Source of the DNA: Agromyces sp. Leaf222
Lineage (GTDB): Bacteria > Actinomycetota > Actinomycetes > Actinomycetales > Microbacteriaceae
Assembly: GCF_001421565.1 (NCBI RefSeq)
Contig: NZ_LMKQ01000004.1
Span: forward strand, 62,001-126,000
Reading direction: 5' to 3'
Length of the DNA: 64,000 nucleotides
This document shows positions 36,800 through 44,756 of this stretch, piece after piece. The notes below the pieces were generated by a model. It made no database searches. It was not told the DNA's origin and saw nothing but the letters and a program-made list of their open reading frames with translations. How positions within the stretch are numbered: position 1 is the first letter of the stretch; the number at the start of each line of letters is the position of its first letter. The position numbers were made by a program, and so were the translations under genes.

Positions 36800-36820
36800 T
36801 GGTGTTCGTTTATTATGCAC
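36800..36820. promoter_or_regulatory. AT-rich divergent promoter of MFS and TetR genes
   Basis: This is one of the few AT-rich spots of the window. It reads TTATTATG-like on the plus strand (TATTAT at 36811-36816) and CATAAT on the minus strand. The upstream GAATGGTGTTC (36797-36807) is a weak dyad (GAA-N5-TTC). It should hold both promoters and a TetR operator. Confidence 0.4.
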
Positions 36821-36907
36821 ATCAGGGTTCGGTCGCGGAAGGCCGATACCCTGATCCGGGACATTCGGCACGCCGGGCCGGCTCGACGACGAGAGGGGGA
36901 ACCGATC

Positions 36908-37525
36908 ATGGCGAGACCCAAGGTTCCCCTGCTGTCGGTCGATCGCATCGCGGATGCCGCCCTCGAACTCGTCGACTCAGGCCAGCCGTTCGGGGTCAAC
37001 GCCCTCGCCCGCCGCCTCGGCGTGACGCCGTCGTCGCTCTACAACCACGTCGACGGGCGCGACGGCATCATCGAGCTCATGCGCGGACGCTTCTCGCGCG
37101 ACGCCGGTGCCGGAGCCCAGGCGAGCGGCGGCGAATGGCACGAGGTCGTCGCCGAGACGCTGCGCGCGCAGCGACGCATGTACGCGGCGCACCCCAACCT
37201 CGTGCCGCTCATCGTCGGCAAGACCATCACCGACCCCTACGTCATCGCCAGCTACGACCACCTCGCCACGACCCTCGTCGACGCGGGGTTCCCCGACGAC
37301 GAGGTGCTCGGCGTCATCGCCCTCCTCGACGCCTTCGCCATCGGCTTCGGACTCGACCTCGCCTCGCCGCACGACGTCTGGCAGCCCGAGGGGGAGACGC
37401 AGACCCTCGGCCGCCTCATCGCCGACGCGCCGCACGGCGACGAGCGCTCCGACCGCGCCTTCGACCTCGGACTCGAGCTCCTCATCGAGTCGCTGCGCGC
37501 ACGCCTGGCGCGCCTCAACGCCTGA
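36908..37525 (+). CDS. TetR-family regulator
   Basis: A 205-residue repressor. The N-terminal helix-turn-helix is at about residues 28-48 (VNALARRLGVTPSSLYNHVD). The C-terminal half resembles the tetracycline-repressor-type ligand-binding domain (AHPNLVPLIVGKTITDPYVI). It is divergent from the MFS-amidohydrolase operon across 189 nt and probably represses it. A GAGAGGGGGA site precedes the ATG. Confidence 0.88.
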   Translation: MARPKVPLLSVDRIADAALELVDSGQPFGVNALARRLGVTPSSLYNHVDGRDGIIELMRGRFSRDAGAGAQASGGEWHEVVAETLRAQRRMYAAHPNLVPLIVGKTITDPYVIASYDHLATTLVDAGFPDDEVLGVIALLDAFAIGFGLDLASPHDVWQPEGETQTLGRLIADAPHGDERSDRAFDLGLELLIESLRARLARLNA

Positions 37526-37636
37526 GCGGCGCGCGAACGCCGGCCCGCGGCATCCGCTCGCCCCTCGGGTGCCCGCCGGTGTAGCGTCGGCGCAGGGGAT
37601 TCGCGGGGCGGGCGAACGCGGGCGAACGGGGGAGCC

Positions 37637-39094
37637 ATGTCGACGACGCGACCGACGGCCGCGCAACCGGCCACCGTGCGCCTCGGCACCGGCAGCCTCA
37701 CCGCGGTCGTCGTCGGATCGATGGTCGGCGCGGGCGTGTTCTCGCTGCCCGGCCAGTTCGCCGCGAACACGGGCGTCGTCGGCGCCCTCATCGCCTGGAC
37801 GATCGCCGGCACGGGCATGCTCATGCTCGCCTTCACGTTCCAGGCGCTCGCGAACCGCAAGCCGCACCTCGACGCGGGCGTCTACTCGTACGCGAAGACG
37901 GGGTTCGGCGACCTGCTCGGCTTCTTCTCGGCGTTCGGTTACTGGGCGAGCGCGTGCGTCGGCAACGTGACCTACTGGGTGCTCATCATGTCGACGCTCG
38001 GCGCGTGGATCCCCGCGCTCGGCGACGGCGAGACGATCCCCGCGATGATCGGCGCGACCGCGGGCCTCTGGGTCACGTTCCTGCTCGTGCGCCGTGGCGT
38101 GCGCGAGGCGGCCGCCGTCAACCGCATCGTCACGGTCGCCAAGCTCCTGCCGATCGTGGTGTTCATCGTCATCTCGCTCACCGTGCTCGACCCCGAGGTG
38201 TTCGCCGCGAACCTGCTCGGCGGGGTCGACGCTGGCCCGTTGTTCGACCAGGTGCGCGGCACGATGCTCGTCACGGTCTTCGCGTTCCTCGGCGTCGAGG
38301 GCGCGAGCGTCTACTCGCGGCACGCCAAGCGGCGAACGGATGTCGGCAGGGCGACCGTGCTCGGCTTCCTCTCGGTGCTCGCGGTCTTCGCCTCCGTCAC
38401 GATCGTGTCGTACGGCGTGCTGCCCGCCGACGAGATCGCGGCGCTCCACGAACCCTCGATGGCGGGCGTGCTCGAGGCGGCCGTCGGCGAGTGGGGCGCC
38501 GTGCTCGTGAGCATCGCGCTCATCGTGGCGGTGCTCGGCGCCTACCTCGCGTGGACCCTCATGGCCGCCGAGGTCGTGTTCACGGCCGCGCGCGACGGCG
38601 ACTTCCCGCGCATCTTCGCGACCATGAGCTCGCGCGACGTGCCCACCGTCGCCCTGCTCGGCTCGACGGTCTTCGCGCAGCTCGTGCTCGTCGTCGCGTT
38701 CTTCTCGGCCGACGCGTTCGGGTTCGCCCTCGACCTGACCAGCGCGCTCGCGCTCGTGCCGCTCCTGTTCGCGGCCGGCTACCTGCTGAAGATCGCGATC
38801 CGCCGCGACGGCTACGGTCCGGATGCCGCGTCGCGCCGTTCGCGCGCCACCGAACTCGTGATCGGGGCGGTCGCCACGGGCTACGTGATCTTCCTGCTGC
38901 TCGGCGCCGGCCTCGAGCTGCTGCTCATCTCGCTCATCGTGCAGGCGCCGGCGACCCTGCTCTACTTCCTCGCCCGCCGCGAGAACTCCCGCCCCCTCAT
39001 CGCCTCGCGCTGGGACGTCGTCGTGCTCGCGGTCGCCTTCGGGGGTGCCGTCGTCGCGGTCGTCGGCCTCGCGGCGGGCTGGCTCGCGATCTGA
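37637..39094 (+). CDS. Basic amino acid/polyamine antiporter (APA family)
   Basis: A 485-residue membrane protein with about 12-13 helices. The start of helix 1 reads VVVGSMVGAGVFSLPGQFA, and KPHLDAGVYSYAKTGFGDLLGFFSAFGYW is a long conserved ArcD/YdgI-type stretch (residues about 75-103). These exchange arginine/ornithine, lysine/cadaverine or similar pairs. A TAGCGT box (37582-37587) and a GGGGGAG site precede it. No decarboxylase or deiminase partner gene is adjacent, so the exchanged pair is unknown. Confidence 0.87.
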   Translation: MSTTRPTAAQPATVRLGTGSLTAVVVGSMVGAGVFSLPGQFAANTGVVGALIAWTIAGTGMLMLAFTFQALANRKPHLDAGVYSYAKTGFGDLLGFFSAFGYWASACVGNVTYWVLIMSTLGAWIPALGDGETIPAMIGATAGLWVTFLLVRRGVREAAAVNRIVTVAKLLPIVVFIVISLTVLDPEVFAANLLGGVDAGPLFDQVRGTMLVTVFAFLGVEGASVYSRHAKRRTDVGRATVLGFLSVLAVFASVTIVSYGVLPADEIAALHEPSMAGVLEAAVGEWGAVLVSIALIVAVLGAYLAWTLMAAEVVFTAARDGDFPRIFATMSSRDVPTVALLGSTVFAQLVLVVAFFSADAFGFALDLTSALALVPLLFAAGYLLKIAIRRDGYGPDAASRRSRATELVIGAVATGYVIFLLLGAGLELLLISLIVQAPATLLYFLARRENSRPLIASRWDVVVLAVAFGGAVVAVVGLAAGWLAI

Positions 39095-39140
39095 GGAGCG
39101 CGCGGCGTGCCCGGTTGCGGGCGGCGCGCCGTGCTTCGAC

Positions 39141-39293
39141 CGCGAGTGGTCGATTTCGGCTGCTTCGGCGCGCGCATTCCGGCCGGAAATGACCACTCGG
39201 CGACGGGCGGCGGCGTGGCGCCGGCGGCGTGGCCGGCGGGTGGCAGGGACGGCCGCGTGCGGCGGACGCCCGCATGCGGCATCCGCTCGTCGG
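39141..39293 (+). repeat. Direct repeat family 2, copy 1 (about 153 bp)
   Basis: Begins CGCGAGTGGTCGATTTCGGC and ends with GCGGCATCCGCTCG. A near-identical copy in the same orientation lies at 39809-39972. The first 60 bp form an imperfect hairpin (GAGTGGTC / GACCACTC). It lies downstream of the CMD-like gene stop at 39307. No reading frame in it is convincing. Confidence 0.85.
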
Positions 39294-39306
39294 CGCACCT
39301 CCGGGA

Positions 39307-39639
39307 TCAGTCGGCGAACACGCCCTTCGCGACGTTCATCGCGCCCATGCCCTTGGGCCATCCGGCGTAGAAGGCGACGTGGGTGAGGGCCTCGATGAGC
39401 TCCTCGCGGGTCACGCCGTTCTCGACCGCCCGCCCGAGGTGGAACGCGAGCTGGTCGTGGTCGCCGCCGGCGGCGAGCACGGCGACCGTGATGAGGCTGC
39501 GGTCGCGGGGCGAGAGCTCGGGCCTGTTCCAGACGTCCTCGAAGAGCACGTCGTCGGTCAGCGCGGCCAGCTTGGGCGCGAAGTCCCCGAGTGTGCGGCG
39601 GCCTCCGCCGACCTGCTTGGGTGCCTGGCTGTCGGTCAT
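39307..39639 (-). CDS. Carboxymuconolactone decarboxylase (CMD) family protein
   Basis: A compact 110-residue all-alpha CMD/AhpD-fold protein. The core is LSPRDRSLITVAVLAAGG (about 46-63), then the HxxH-like region FHLGRAVENGVTREELIEALTH. The paired cysteines of AhpD peroxidases are absent, so PcaC-like decarboxylase or an unknown relative is more likely than a peroxidase. True PcaC lies in protocatechuate operons, which are not present here. It stands alone between two direct repeats of about 155 bp, so it may have moved as a unit with them. Confidence 0.8.
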   Translation of the reverse strand: MTDSQAPKQVGGGRRTLGDFAPKLAALTDDVLFEDVWNRPELSPRDRSLITVAVLAAGGDHDQLAFHLGRAVENGVTREELIEALTHVAFYAGWPKGMGAMNVAKGVFAD

Positions 39640-39808
39640 CGTCTGTCCCGTCCCGTCCTGTCGATGTCGTGATGCGGTGCGAGACGTGGTCGTGCCGTGT
39701 CGTCTCGCCCTTCGAACGTATGCGCGGGCGAATGCACGTGGCAGTCACTGCGAGTGCCCCCTTCGGGCCCTGCTGCAGCTGGCGCGCCGCGCCGCGCCAC
39801 GCCGCGCC

Positions 39809-39972
39809 CGCGAGTGGTCGATTTCGGCTGCCTCGGCGCGCGCATTCCGGCCAGAAGTGACCGCTCGGCGACGGGCGGCGGCGTGGCGCCGGCGGAGTGG
39901 CCGGCAGGGTGGCCGGCGGGTGGCAGGGACGGCGGCGTGCGGCGGGCGCCCGGCCGCGGCATCCGCTCGCCG
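39809..39972 (+). repeat. Direct repeat family 2, copy 2 (about 164 bp)
   Basis: Same orientation as copy 1 and mostly identical. It differs by scattered substitutions and by about 12 extra bases from a local duplication of GGCAGGGTGGCC-like sequence. The substitution in the hairpin arm (GACCACTC to GACCGCTC) still allows G-U pairing in RNA. It ends 3 nt before the hadA -10 box. Confidence 0.85.
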
Positions 39973-39974
39973 AA

Positions 39975-39980
39975 TAGACT
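39975..39980 (+). promoter_or_regulatory. -10 box TAGACT of the hadA-hadB-murB operon
   Basis: TAGACT is followed after 6 nt by GTG at 39987, the preferred leaderless start of the HadA-like protein. The -35 region lies inside repeat copy 2. Confidence 0.5.
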
Positions 39981-39986
39981 GTGCGG

Positions 39987-40433
39987 GTGCCAGTGAACCC
40001 CGAGCTGCAGGGGCGGGTCTTCCCGCCGGCCGAGCCGTACCTCGTCGGTCGTGAGAAGGTGCGCGAGTTCGCGCGCGCCGTGTTCGCGACGCATCCGATC
40101 AACCATGACACCGAAGCCGCGCAGGCGGCGGGCTACGCCGACGTCGTCGCGCCGCCCACGTTCGCGGTCGTCGTGCAGGAGCACACGCTCGCGCAGCTGC
40201 TCGCCGAGCCCGACGCCGGCATCGACTTCAGCCGCGTCGTGCACGGCGACCAGCGCTTCACGTCGACCCGTCCGATCGTCGCGGGCGACCTGCTCACCGC
40301 GACGCTCACGGTGGCGAGCGTGAAGACGCTCGGCCCGCACTCGATGGTCACCGCAGAGACGAACGTGACGGATGCCGCGGGCGAGCACGTCGTGACCGCG
40401 ACCTCCACGCTCGTGGTGCGAGGTGATGAGTGA
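39987..40433 (+). CDS. MaoC-like (3R)-hydroxyacyl dehydratase subunit, HadA-like
   Basis: A 148-residue hot-dog-fold protein of the FAS1-type MaoC/UPF0336 group. Segments VPVNPELQGRVFPPAEPYLVGREKVREFA and YADVVAPPTFAVVVQEH match the HadA/HadC type subunit, which lacks the full catalytic dyad and works with HadB. GTG 39987 is chosen over 39981 and 39993 because it lies 6 nt after TAGACT. The TGATG overlap with the next gene links the two subunits. Confidence 0.85.
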   Translation: MPVNPELQGRVFPPAEPYLVGREKVREFARAVFATHPINHDTEAAQAAGYADVVAPPTFAVVVQEHTLAQLLAEPDAGIDFSRVVHGDQRFTSTRPIVAGDLLTATLTVASVKTLGPHSMVTAETNVTDAAGEHVVTATSTLVVRGDE

Positions 40434-40870
40434 TGGCCGCCGCGTCCGCAACGCCCTCGTTCGATCGGCTCGCCGTCGGCGACGTCGTGGCCGAGCGCGA
40501 GTTCGCGCTGACCCGCGACTCGCTCGTGCGCTACGCCGGGGCATCCGGCGACTTCAACCCGATCCACTACCGCGACGACGTCGCCGCCTCGGTCGGCCTG
40601 CCCGGCGTGCTCGCGCACGGCATGCTCACCATGGGCTTCGCGGTGCAGCCCGTCGTCGACTGGGCCGGCGACCCCGGCCGGGTGCTCGACTACCAGGTGC
40701 GCTTCACGCGGCCCGTGGTCGTCGACCCCGCCTTCGGCGCGACCGTGAGCGTCAGCGCCAAGGTCGGCCAGCTCGACGCCGACGCGCGCGCAGCCCGCAT
40801 CGACCTCACCGTCACGTTCGACGGCGCGACCGTGCTCGGCAAGGCGCAGGTCCGCGTCGTCCTCGGCTGA
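40433..40870 (+). CDS. MaoC-like (3R)-hydroxyacyl dehydratase subunit, HadB-like
   Basis: A 145-residue hot-dog protein with the catalytic hydratase motif YAGASGDFNPIHYRDDVA (Asp about 41, His about 46) and GVLAHGMLTMGF. HadAB heterodimers dehydrate 3-hydroxyacyl-ACP (FAS II) in mycobacteria. Outside mycolate producers the homologues are conserved but less understood. It is followed 1 nt later by murB, a neighbourhood widely seen in actinobacteria. Confidence 0.88.
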   Translation: MAAASATPSFDRLAVGDVVAEREFALTRDSLVRYAGASGDFNPIHYRDDVAASVGLPGVLAHGMLTMGFAVQPVVDWAGDPGRVLDYQVRFTRPVVVDPAFGATVSVSAKVGQLDADARAARIDLTVTFDGATVLGKAQVRVVLG

Positions 40871-40871
40871 C

Positions 40872-42149
40872 ATGGGCGACTCCGAGATGACGTCACCCGA
40901 GGCCGTGCCGGGCGCGACCGAACCGACCGAACCGACCTTCGCCGAGCTCACGACGCTGCGCGTCGGCGGCCCGATCCGGCGCCTCGTCACCGTGACGACG
41001 CAGCGCGACCTCGTCGACGCCGCCGCCCACGCGTGGAGCGACGTCGAACCGTGGATGGCGCTCGGCGGCGGCTCGAACCTCCTCATCGGCGACGAGGGGT
41101 TCGACGGCACCGTCATCCGCATCGCGACGAAGGGCATCGAGGTGCTGCGCGGGTCCGAAGCCGACGGCGAGCCCGGCGCGGAGCCCGGCGCGGAGCCCGA
41201 CACCTCGACCGTGCACCTGCGCGTGCAGGCCGGCGAGGTCTGGGACGACCTCGTCGCCTGGACCGTCGACAAGGGGTACTCGGGCATCGAGGCGCTGTCG
41301 GGAATTCCGGGCAGCGTCGGCGCCGCGCCCGTGCAGAACATCGGCGCCTACGGCCAGGAGCTCGAGTCGACGCTCGTCGCGATCGAGTTCCTCGACGAGG
41401 GCGCCGACCGTCCCCGCCGCATGACCGCCGCCGAGCTCGAGCTCGGCTACCGCACCTCGGTGCTGAAGCAGGGGCTGAGCGGCATCGTCGTCTCGATCGA
41501 GCTCGCGCTGCACGACACGGCCGCCGAGCGCGCCGTGCTCGGCGAGGCGCTCGGCCAGGCCGTCGCCTACGCGCAGCTCGCCGGGGCGCTGCACGTCGAC
41601 CTCGGCGACCGCGTGCCGATCGCCCGCGTGCGCGAGAGCGTGCTCGCCCTGCGCGCCTCGAAGGGCATGGTGCTCGACCCCGACGACCGCGACTCGGTGA
41701 GCGCCGGATCCTTCTTCACCAACCCCATCGTCGGCGAGCATGCGGCCAGGTCGCTGCCGGGCGATGCACCGCGCTGGTACGTCGAGCCCGAGGTCGCCGA
41801 CGAGGTCGTGCCCCTCGCGAACGCCCTCGAGGAGTCGCCGCTCGAGCAGTTCCTCGCGCACCAGGCGTCGCTCGAGACATCCGAATCGGTGACGGATGCC
41901 GCGGCGACCGAACCGAGCGTGAAGCTGTCGGCCGCGTGGCTCATCGAGCGCTCGGGCATCGGCCGCGGGTTCGCCCTGCCCGGATCGCGCGCCGCGATCT
42001 CGTCGAAGCACACGCTCGCCCTCACGAACCGCGGGGGAGCGACGGCCGAGGAGATCGCCGAGCTGGCGCGCTACGTGCGCAACCGCGTGCAGGCCGAGTT
42101 CGGCATCCTGCTGCATCCCGAGCCGGTGGTCGTCGGGCTCGAGCTGTAG
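40872..42149 (+). CDS. murB: UDP-N-acetylenolpyruvoylglucosamine reductase
   Basis: A 425-residue FAD enzyme that reduces UDP-GlcNAc-enolpyruvate to UDP-MurNAc with NADPH for peptidoglycan synthesis. The FAD domain shows LALGGGSNLLI-like MALGGGSNLLIGDEGFDG (about 56-73) and GIEALSGIPGSVGAAPVQNIGAYGQE (about 136-160, over two quoted halves). The substrate domain has the catalytic serine in SAGSFFTNPIV (about 280). It is a type I/long MurB. Insertions at about 95-111 (EPGAEPGAEP, a DNA repeat) and near 330-350 are low-complexity. It is the last gene of the hadA-hadB-murB unit. Confidence 0.95.
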   Translation: MGDSEMTSPEAVPGATEPTEPTFAELTTLRVGGPIRRLVTVTTQRDLVDAAAHAWSDVEPWMALGGGSNLLIGDEGFDGTVIRIATKGIEVLRGSEADGEPGAEPGAEPDTSTVHLRVQAGEVWDDLVAWTVDKGYSGIEALSGIPGSVGAAPVQNIGAYGQELESTLVAIEFLDEGADRPRRMTAAELELGYRTSVLKQGLSGIVVSIELALHDTAAERAVLGEALGQAVAYAQLAGALHVDLGDRVPIARVRESVLALRASKGMVLDPDDRDSVSAGSFFTNPIVGEHAARSLPGDAPRWYVEPEVADEVVPLANALEESPLEQFLAHQASLETSESVTDAAATEPSVKLSAAWLIERSGIGRGFALPGSRAAISSKHTLALTNRGGATAEEIAELARYVRNRVQAEFGILLHPEPVVVGLEL

Positions 42150-42159
42150 GGCGGCCGAA

Positions 42160-42322
42160 CCGGTCGAGGAGGCGCGCAAGCGCCGAGCTCCGCCGGTCGA
42201 GTAGGCGCGCAAGCGCCGTATCGAGACCAGCGGCAACCGGCGCGCGGGCCTCGAGACGCTTCGCTCCTCGACCGGCGGGTGACCCGACTGAGGCCTCGAT
42301 ACGCTTCGCTACTCGACCGGCC
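42160..42322. repeat. Cluster of four REP-like units, family 1
   Basis: Units near 42160-42188 and 42192-42230 (GGTCGAGTAGGCGCGCAAGC type) face two inverted units near 42248-42277 and 42292-42322 (GCCTCGATACGCTTCGCTAC type). The cluster lies between murB and the convergent small membrane protein gene and may act as a bidirectional terminator. The last unit supplies the stop codon and last residues of that gene. Confidence 0.75.
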
Positions 42323-42845
42323 GGGCGCGCTCGCCGCGCCGGATGAGGCCGACGACGCCGAAGAGGGCGACGATCACGCCGACCGCGATGAGCGCGTAGA
42401 GCCAGGCGGCGAGCGGGTTGAGCCCGGCGATCCAGGCGTCGGCGGCGAGGCGCCTGGCCGGATCCACGAGGATCCACAGCGTCAGCGCGGCCGTGCCGCC
42501 GAAGATCAGCGCCCACACGAGGGCGCCCCAGCGCACTGTCGGTCGGCCCGGGGGCGTCGTCGATGCCGGGGCACGCGACGCGGAGGCGTACACCGAGTCG
42601 GGCCGGTCGGCGGATGCCGCGGGGTCGGCCGGCGTCGTGAAGAAGGCGGGCTCTGCGGCGGCCGGCGGCGACAGCGGCACCGTGGTGAAGGCGTCGGCCG
42701 CGGCATCCGTCTCGATGACGGCCGTGGGGCCGGTGCTCGCGGCGGCGTGGAGGTCTCGAGACGCTCCTTCGTCGCTGCTCGACCGGCGGTCGGCGTCGGC
42801 GTCGTCGGCGGGGCGTGAGGTGTTCTCGGTCATGTTCTCGCTCAT
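42309..42845 (-). CDS. Hypothetical two-span membrane protein
   Basis: I do not recognise a family. The 178-residue protein has a disordered Ser/Ala/Pro-rich N-terminal half and two membrane spans (about residues 108-128 and 146-167), then a short charged tail. Residues about 20-31 (RRSSSDEGASRD) are encoded by a REP-family-1 unit in the gene, and the last residues RPVE plus the TAG stop come from another unit. It overlaps the PspC-domain gene by 4 nt and is probably translated together with it. Its function may be linked to the membrane stress response suggested by that neighbour. Confidence 0.6.
   Translation of the reverse strand: MSENMTENTSRPADDADADRRSSSDEGASRDLHAAASTGPTAVIETDAAADAFTTVPLSPPAAAEPAFFTTPADPAASADRPDSVYASASRAPASTTPPGRPTVRWGALVWALIFGGTAALTLWILVDPARRLAADAWIAGLNPLAAWLYALIAVGVIVALFGVVGLIRRGERARPVE
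42752..42789. repeat. REP-like unit inside a coding sequence
   Basis: GGTCTCGAGACGCTCCTTCG followed by TCGCTGCTCGACCGGCGG matches the family seen at 25195-25277 and 42160-42322. Here it lies in frame inside the gene at 42309-42845. Confidence 0.7.
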
Positions 42846-44650
42846 TCCATGATCTGGATGTGGACGGTGCCCGTGCGCTGCGACAGCTCGAGCACGGCGT
42901 CGACCTGTTCGCCGGACTTCAGGGCCCTGGCGCCGGCCTCGCCGCCGAGCACGAGCGCGGCGCGATCGAGGTCGCCGATCTGCGGGACGCGCATCGCGCC
43001 CTCGTCGTCGTAGACCGTGATGTCGACGGGGCCGGCGTCCGACGCGTCGAGCAGCACCACGGCGCCGTCGTCGAGTCCGAGCCAGGTGTCGCCGATGCCC
43101 TGCGTGAGTTCTACGACCGCGGGGGAGCCTGCGACCGGCAGCGCTCGCATGTAGGCGTTGCCGATCGGCTGCACGAGGCGCTGCGAGGTGGTGAGGTCGA
43201 TGCTCTCGTCGGGGCCGATCAGCCGGCCCTGCGAGGAGAACGTCGCCGCGCCGAGCCCGACGAACATGGCGAGAACGGCGGTGAGCGTCAGGAACGCGAG
43301 CGCCCCGCTCCGACGTCGCCGGAGGGCCGCGATGATCATGCCGAGCGCGAGCACGAGGGTGCCTGCGGCCAGCGCCACGGGCACGGCGAAGGCTGCGACC
43401 CCCGCGTCGCCGAGGGCCAGCAGTGCGACGATCGCGCCGCCGATGAGGCTCGCGCCGAGCATCGTGAACACGAACGCGGCGCTCGCCCTAGGGCGGCTCG
43501 CACGACGTGCGGCCCTGGCCGCATCCGCGCTCGCGGCGAGTGCGCGGGCCTTCTCCCGGTTCTCGGCGGCGGCGCGGGCGCGGGCGGCCCGTTCGGCCTG
43601 CTCCTGCCCGGTCTTCCACTCGGTGTGCGCGACGCGCCATGCCTCGTGCTGCTCACGCCACTCGGCGATCGCCGCGGGGTCGGCGCCCATCGCGGGCACC
43701 GGGGGCTCGGTCGACGTCGTCGGGCCTGCTGCGGCCGCGATGGTCGCCGCACCGGCGCTGGGATCGGCCGGAGTCGCGGACGCGGCATCCGTCACCTGAG
43801 CGGATGCCGCATCCGCACCCGTCGAACGGGTGTCGCCGTTCGTCGGGGGAACCGGGGCTGCGGACGTCGCGGCGGCCGCGCTCGCGGCAGCCCCAGGCGT
43901 GGACCCCGACCGGGCGGCGTCGGCAGCGGAAGCCGTTCGCGCGCCGGCGCCGCCGGCCGGGGGGTTCTGGGAGGCTCGCCGGGCGAGCCAGATGACGAGG
44001 GCGACGATGCCGCCCACGATGAGGAGGGTCCAGATGATGCGCAGCGGCACCGTGAGGTTGAAGCCGAAGATCGGGTCGGCGATGTAGGGCCACTCGTCCC
44101 ACCACTGCCAGCCGAGCCAGCCGCCCTGCACGAACGGGATCAGGCCGAGCACGCCCATGACCGCGATGCCGACGACGGCCGGGTCGACGATGCCGCGGGT
44201 GAGGCGTTCGAGGTGGATCTCGCCGTCGGCGTCGGGCAGCAGCAGCCAGGCGATCGCATAGAGCAGCACGAACGGGGCGCCGAGCACGGCGACCACGACG
44301 ACGATGCCGCGCACGATGATCGGGTCGATGCCGAGGCGGGCGCCGATGCCGGCGCAGACGCCGCCGAGCCATCCGGCGCGGCGCGGCAGTCCGAGGCGCC
44401 GCAGCCAGGCGTAGAAGCCGGGGCCCGTCGCGTCGGGTGCGGCCGGCCTGCCACCGGCATCCGTCGCGCCCGAGCCGTTCGGAGTGCCCGAGCCGCCTGA
44501 ACCGCCCGCGCCGCCCGAGCCGCCTGCACCCTCTGCACCTGATGAAGCCGAACCGACCGCCCCGTCGACCGACGGTCCGACCTGCGCGGAGTCCCCCTGC
44601 ACGCCTTCCGGCACTGGGTCGGTCTGCGGGGCGGTCTGGTTCGTCTCCAT
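42842..44650 (-). CDS. PspC-domain membrane protein
   Basis: A 602-residue membrane protein. After a Gly/Ser-rich disordered start (about 1-78) comes a PspC domain (GWLGGVCAGIGARLGIDPIIVRGIVVVVAVLGAP, about 92-125, shown as key residues only). Several more membrane spans follow, then an Ala/Thr/Pro-rich linker of about 100 residues (215-315), a charged coiled stretch rich in Ala/Arg/Glu (about 330-395), a second group of spans (about 400-490) and an outside domain of about 110 residues at the C-terminus (DITVYDDEGAMRVPQIGDLD) resembling the LiaF-like/DUF4097-type beta domain. It is divergent from a PspC-domain histidine kinase, so the pair is probably a cell-envelope stress system. Confidence 0.82.
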   Translation of the reverse strand: METNQTAPQTDPVPEGVQGDSAQVGPSVDGAVGSASSGAEGAGGSGGAGGSGGSGTPNGSGATDAGGRPAAPDATGPGFYAWLRRLGLPRRAGWLGGVCAGIGARLGIDPIIVRGIVVVVAVLGAPFVLLYAIAWLLLPDADGEIHLERLTRGIVDPAVVGIAVMGVLGLIPFVQGGWLGWQWWDEWPYIADPIFGFNLTVPLRIIWTLLIVGGIVALVIWLARRASQNPPAGGAGARTASAADAARSGSTPGAAASAAAATSAAPVPPTNGDTRSTGADAASAQVTDAASATPADPSAGAATIAAAAGPTTSTEPPVPAMGADPAAIAEWREQHEAWRVAHTEWKTGQEQAERAARARAAAENREKARALAASADAARAARRASRPRASAAFVFTMLGASLIGGAIVALLALGDAGVAAFAVPVALAAGTLVLALGMIIAALRRRRSGALAFLTLTAVLAMFVGLGAATFSSQGRLIGPDESIDLTTSQRLVQPIGNAYMRALPVAGSPAVVELTQGIGDTWLGLDDGAVVLLDASDAGPVDITVYDDEGAMRVPQIGDLDRAALVLGGEAGARALKSGEQVDAVLELSQRTGTVHIQIME

Positions 44651-44688
44651 GCCTCGATGCTGGCAGCGGCGCTGGGCGACCCGCTATG

Positions 44689-44710
44689 GGGTGAGTCCCT
44701 GATTCGACCC
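44689..44710. promoter_or_regulatory. Candidate response-regulator site between the PspC genes
   Basis: GGGTGAGTCCCTGATTCGACCC is an imperfect dyad (GGGT...ACCC) midway between the PspC membrane gene and the kinase gene. It is the natural place for the LuxR-type regulator encoded next door to bind. Low certainty. Confidence 0.35.
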
Positions 44711-44756
44711 TGACGGTGACCCGGGGGCCGGGGCAGGTGGCGCCGGGCGTGCTTGG

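Larger units (their letters stand above)
39640..39986. other. Gene-free spacer with repeat copy 2 and a leaderless promoter
   Basis: This 347-bp spacer holds the promoter side of the CMD-like gene (39640-39800), repeat family 2 copy 2 (39809-39972) and the hadA -10 box TAGACT (39975-39980). Frames across it are the translation of the repeat and are not credible genes. Confidence 0.7.

Noticed and set aside
36799..37584. An alternative frame starting at 36799 over the TetR gene
   Set aside because: It overlaps the TetR gene in another frame, becomes Arg/Ala-rich at once and has no ribosome-binding site.
39107..39370. Small plus-strand frames through the family-2 repeat
   Set aside because: They are translations of a non-coding repeat that appears in two frames and copies, and they run antisense into the CMD-family gene.
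39141..39972. A true composite transposon made by the family-2 repeats
   Set aside because: No transposase is encoded and I see no target-site duplication. The repeats are better called an extragenic repeat family until more copies are seen.
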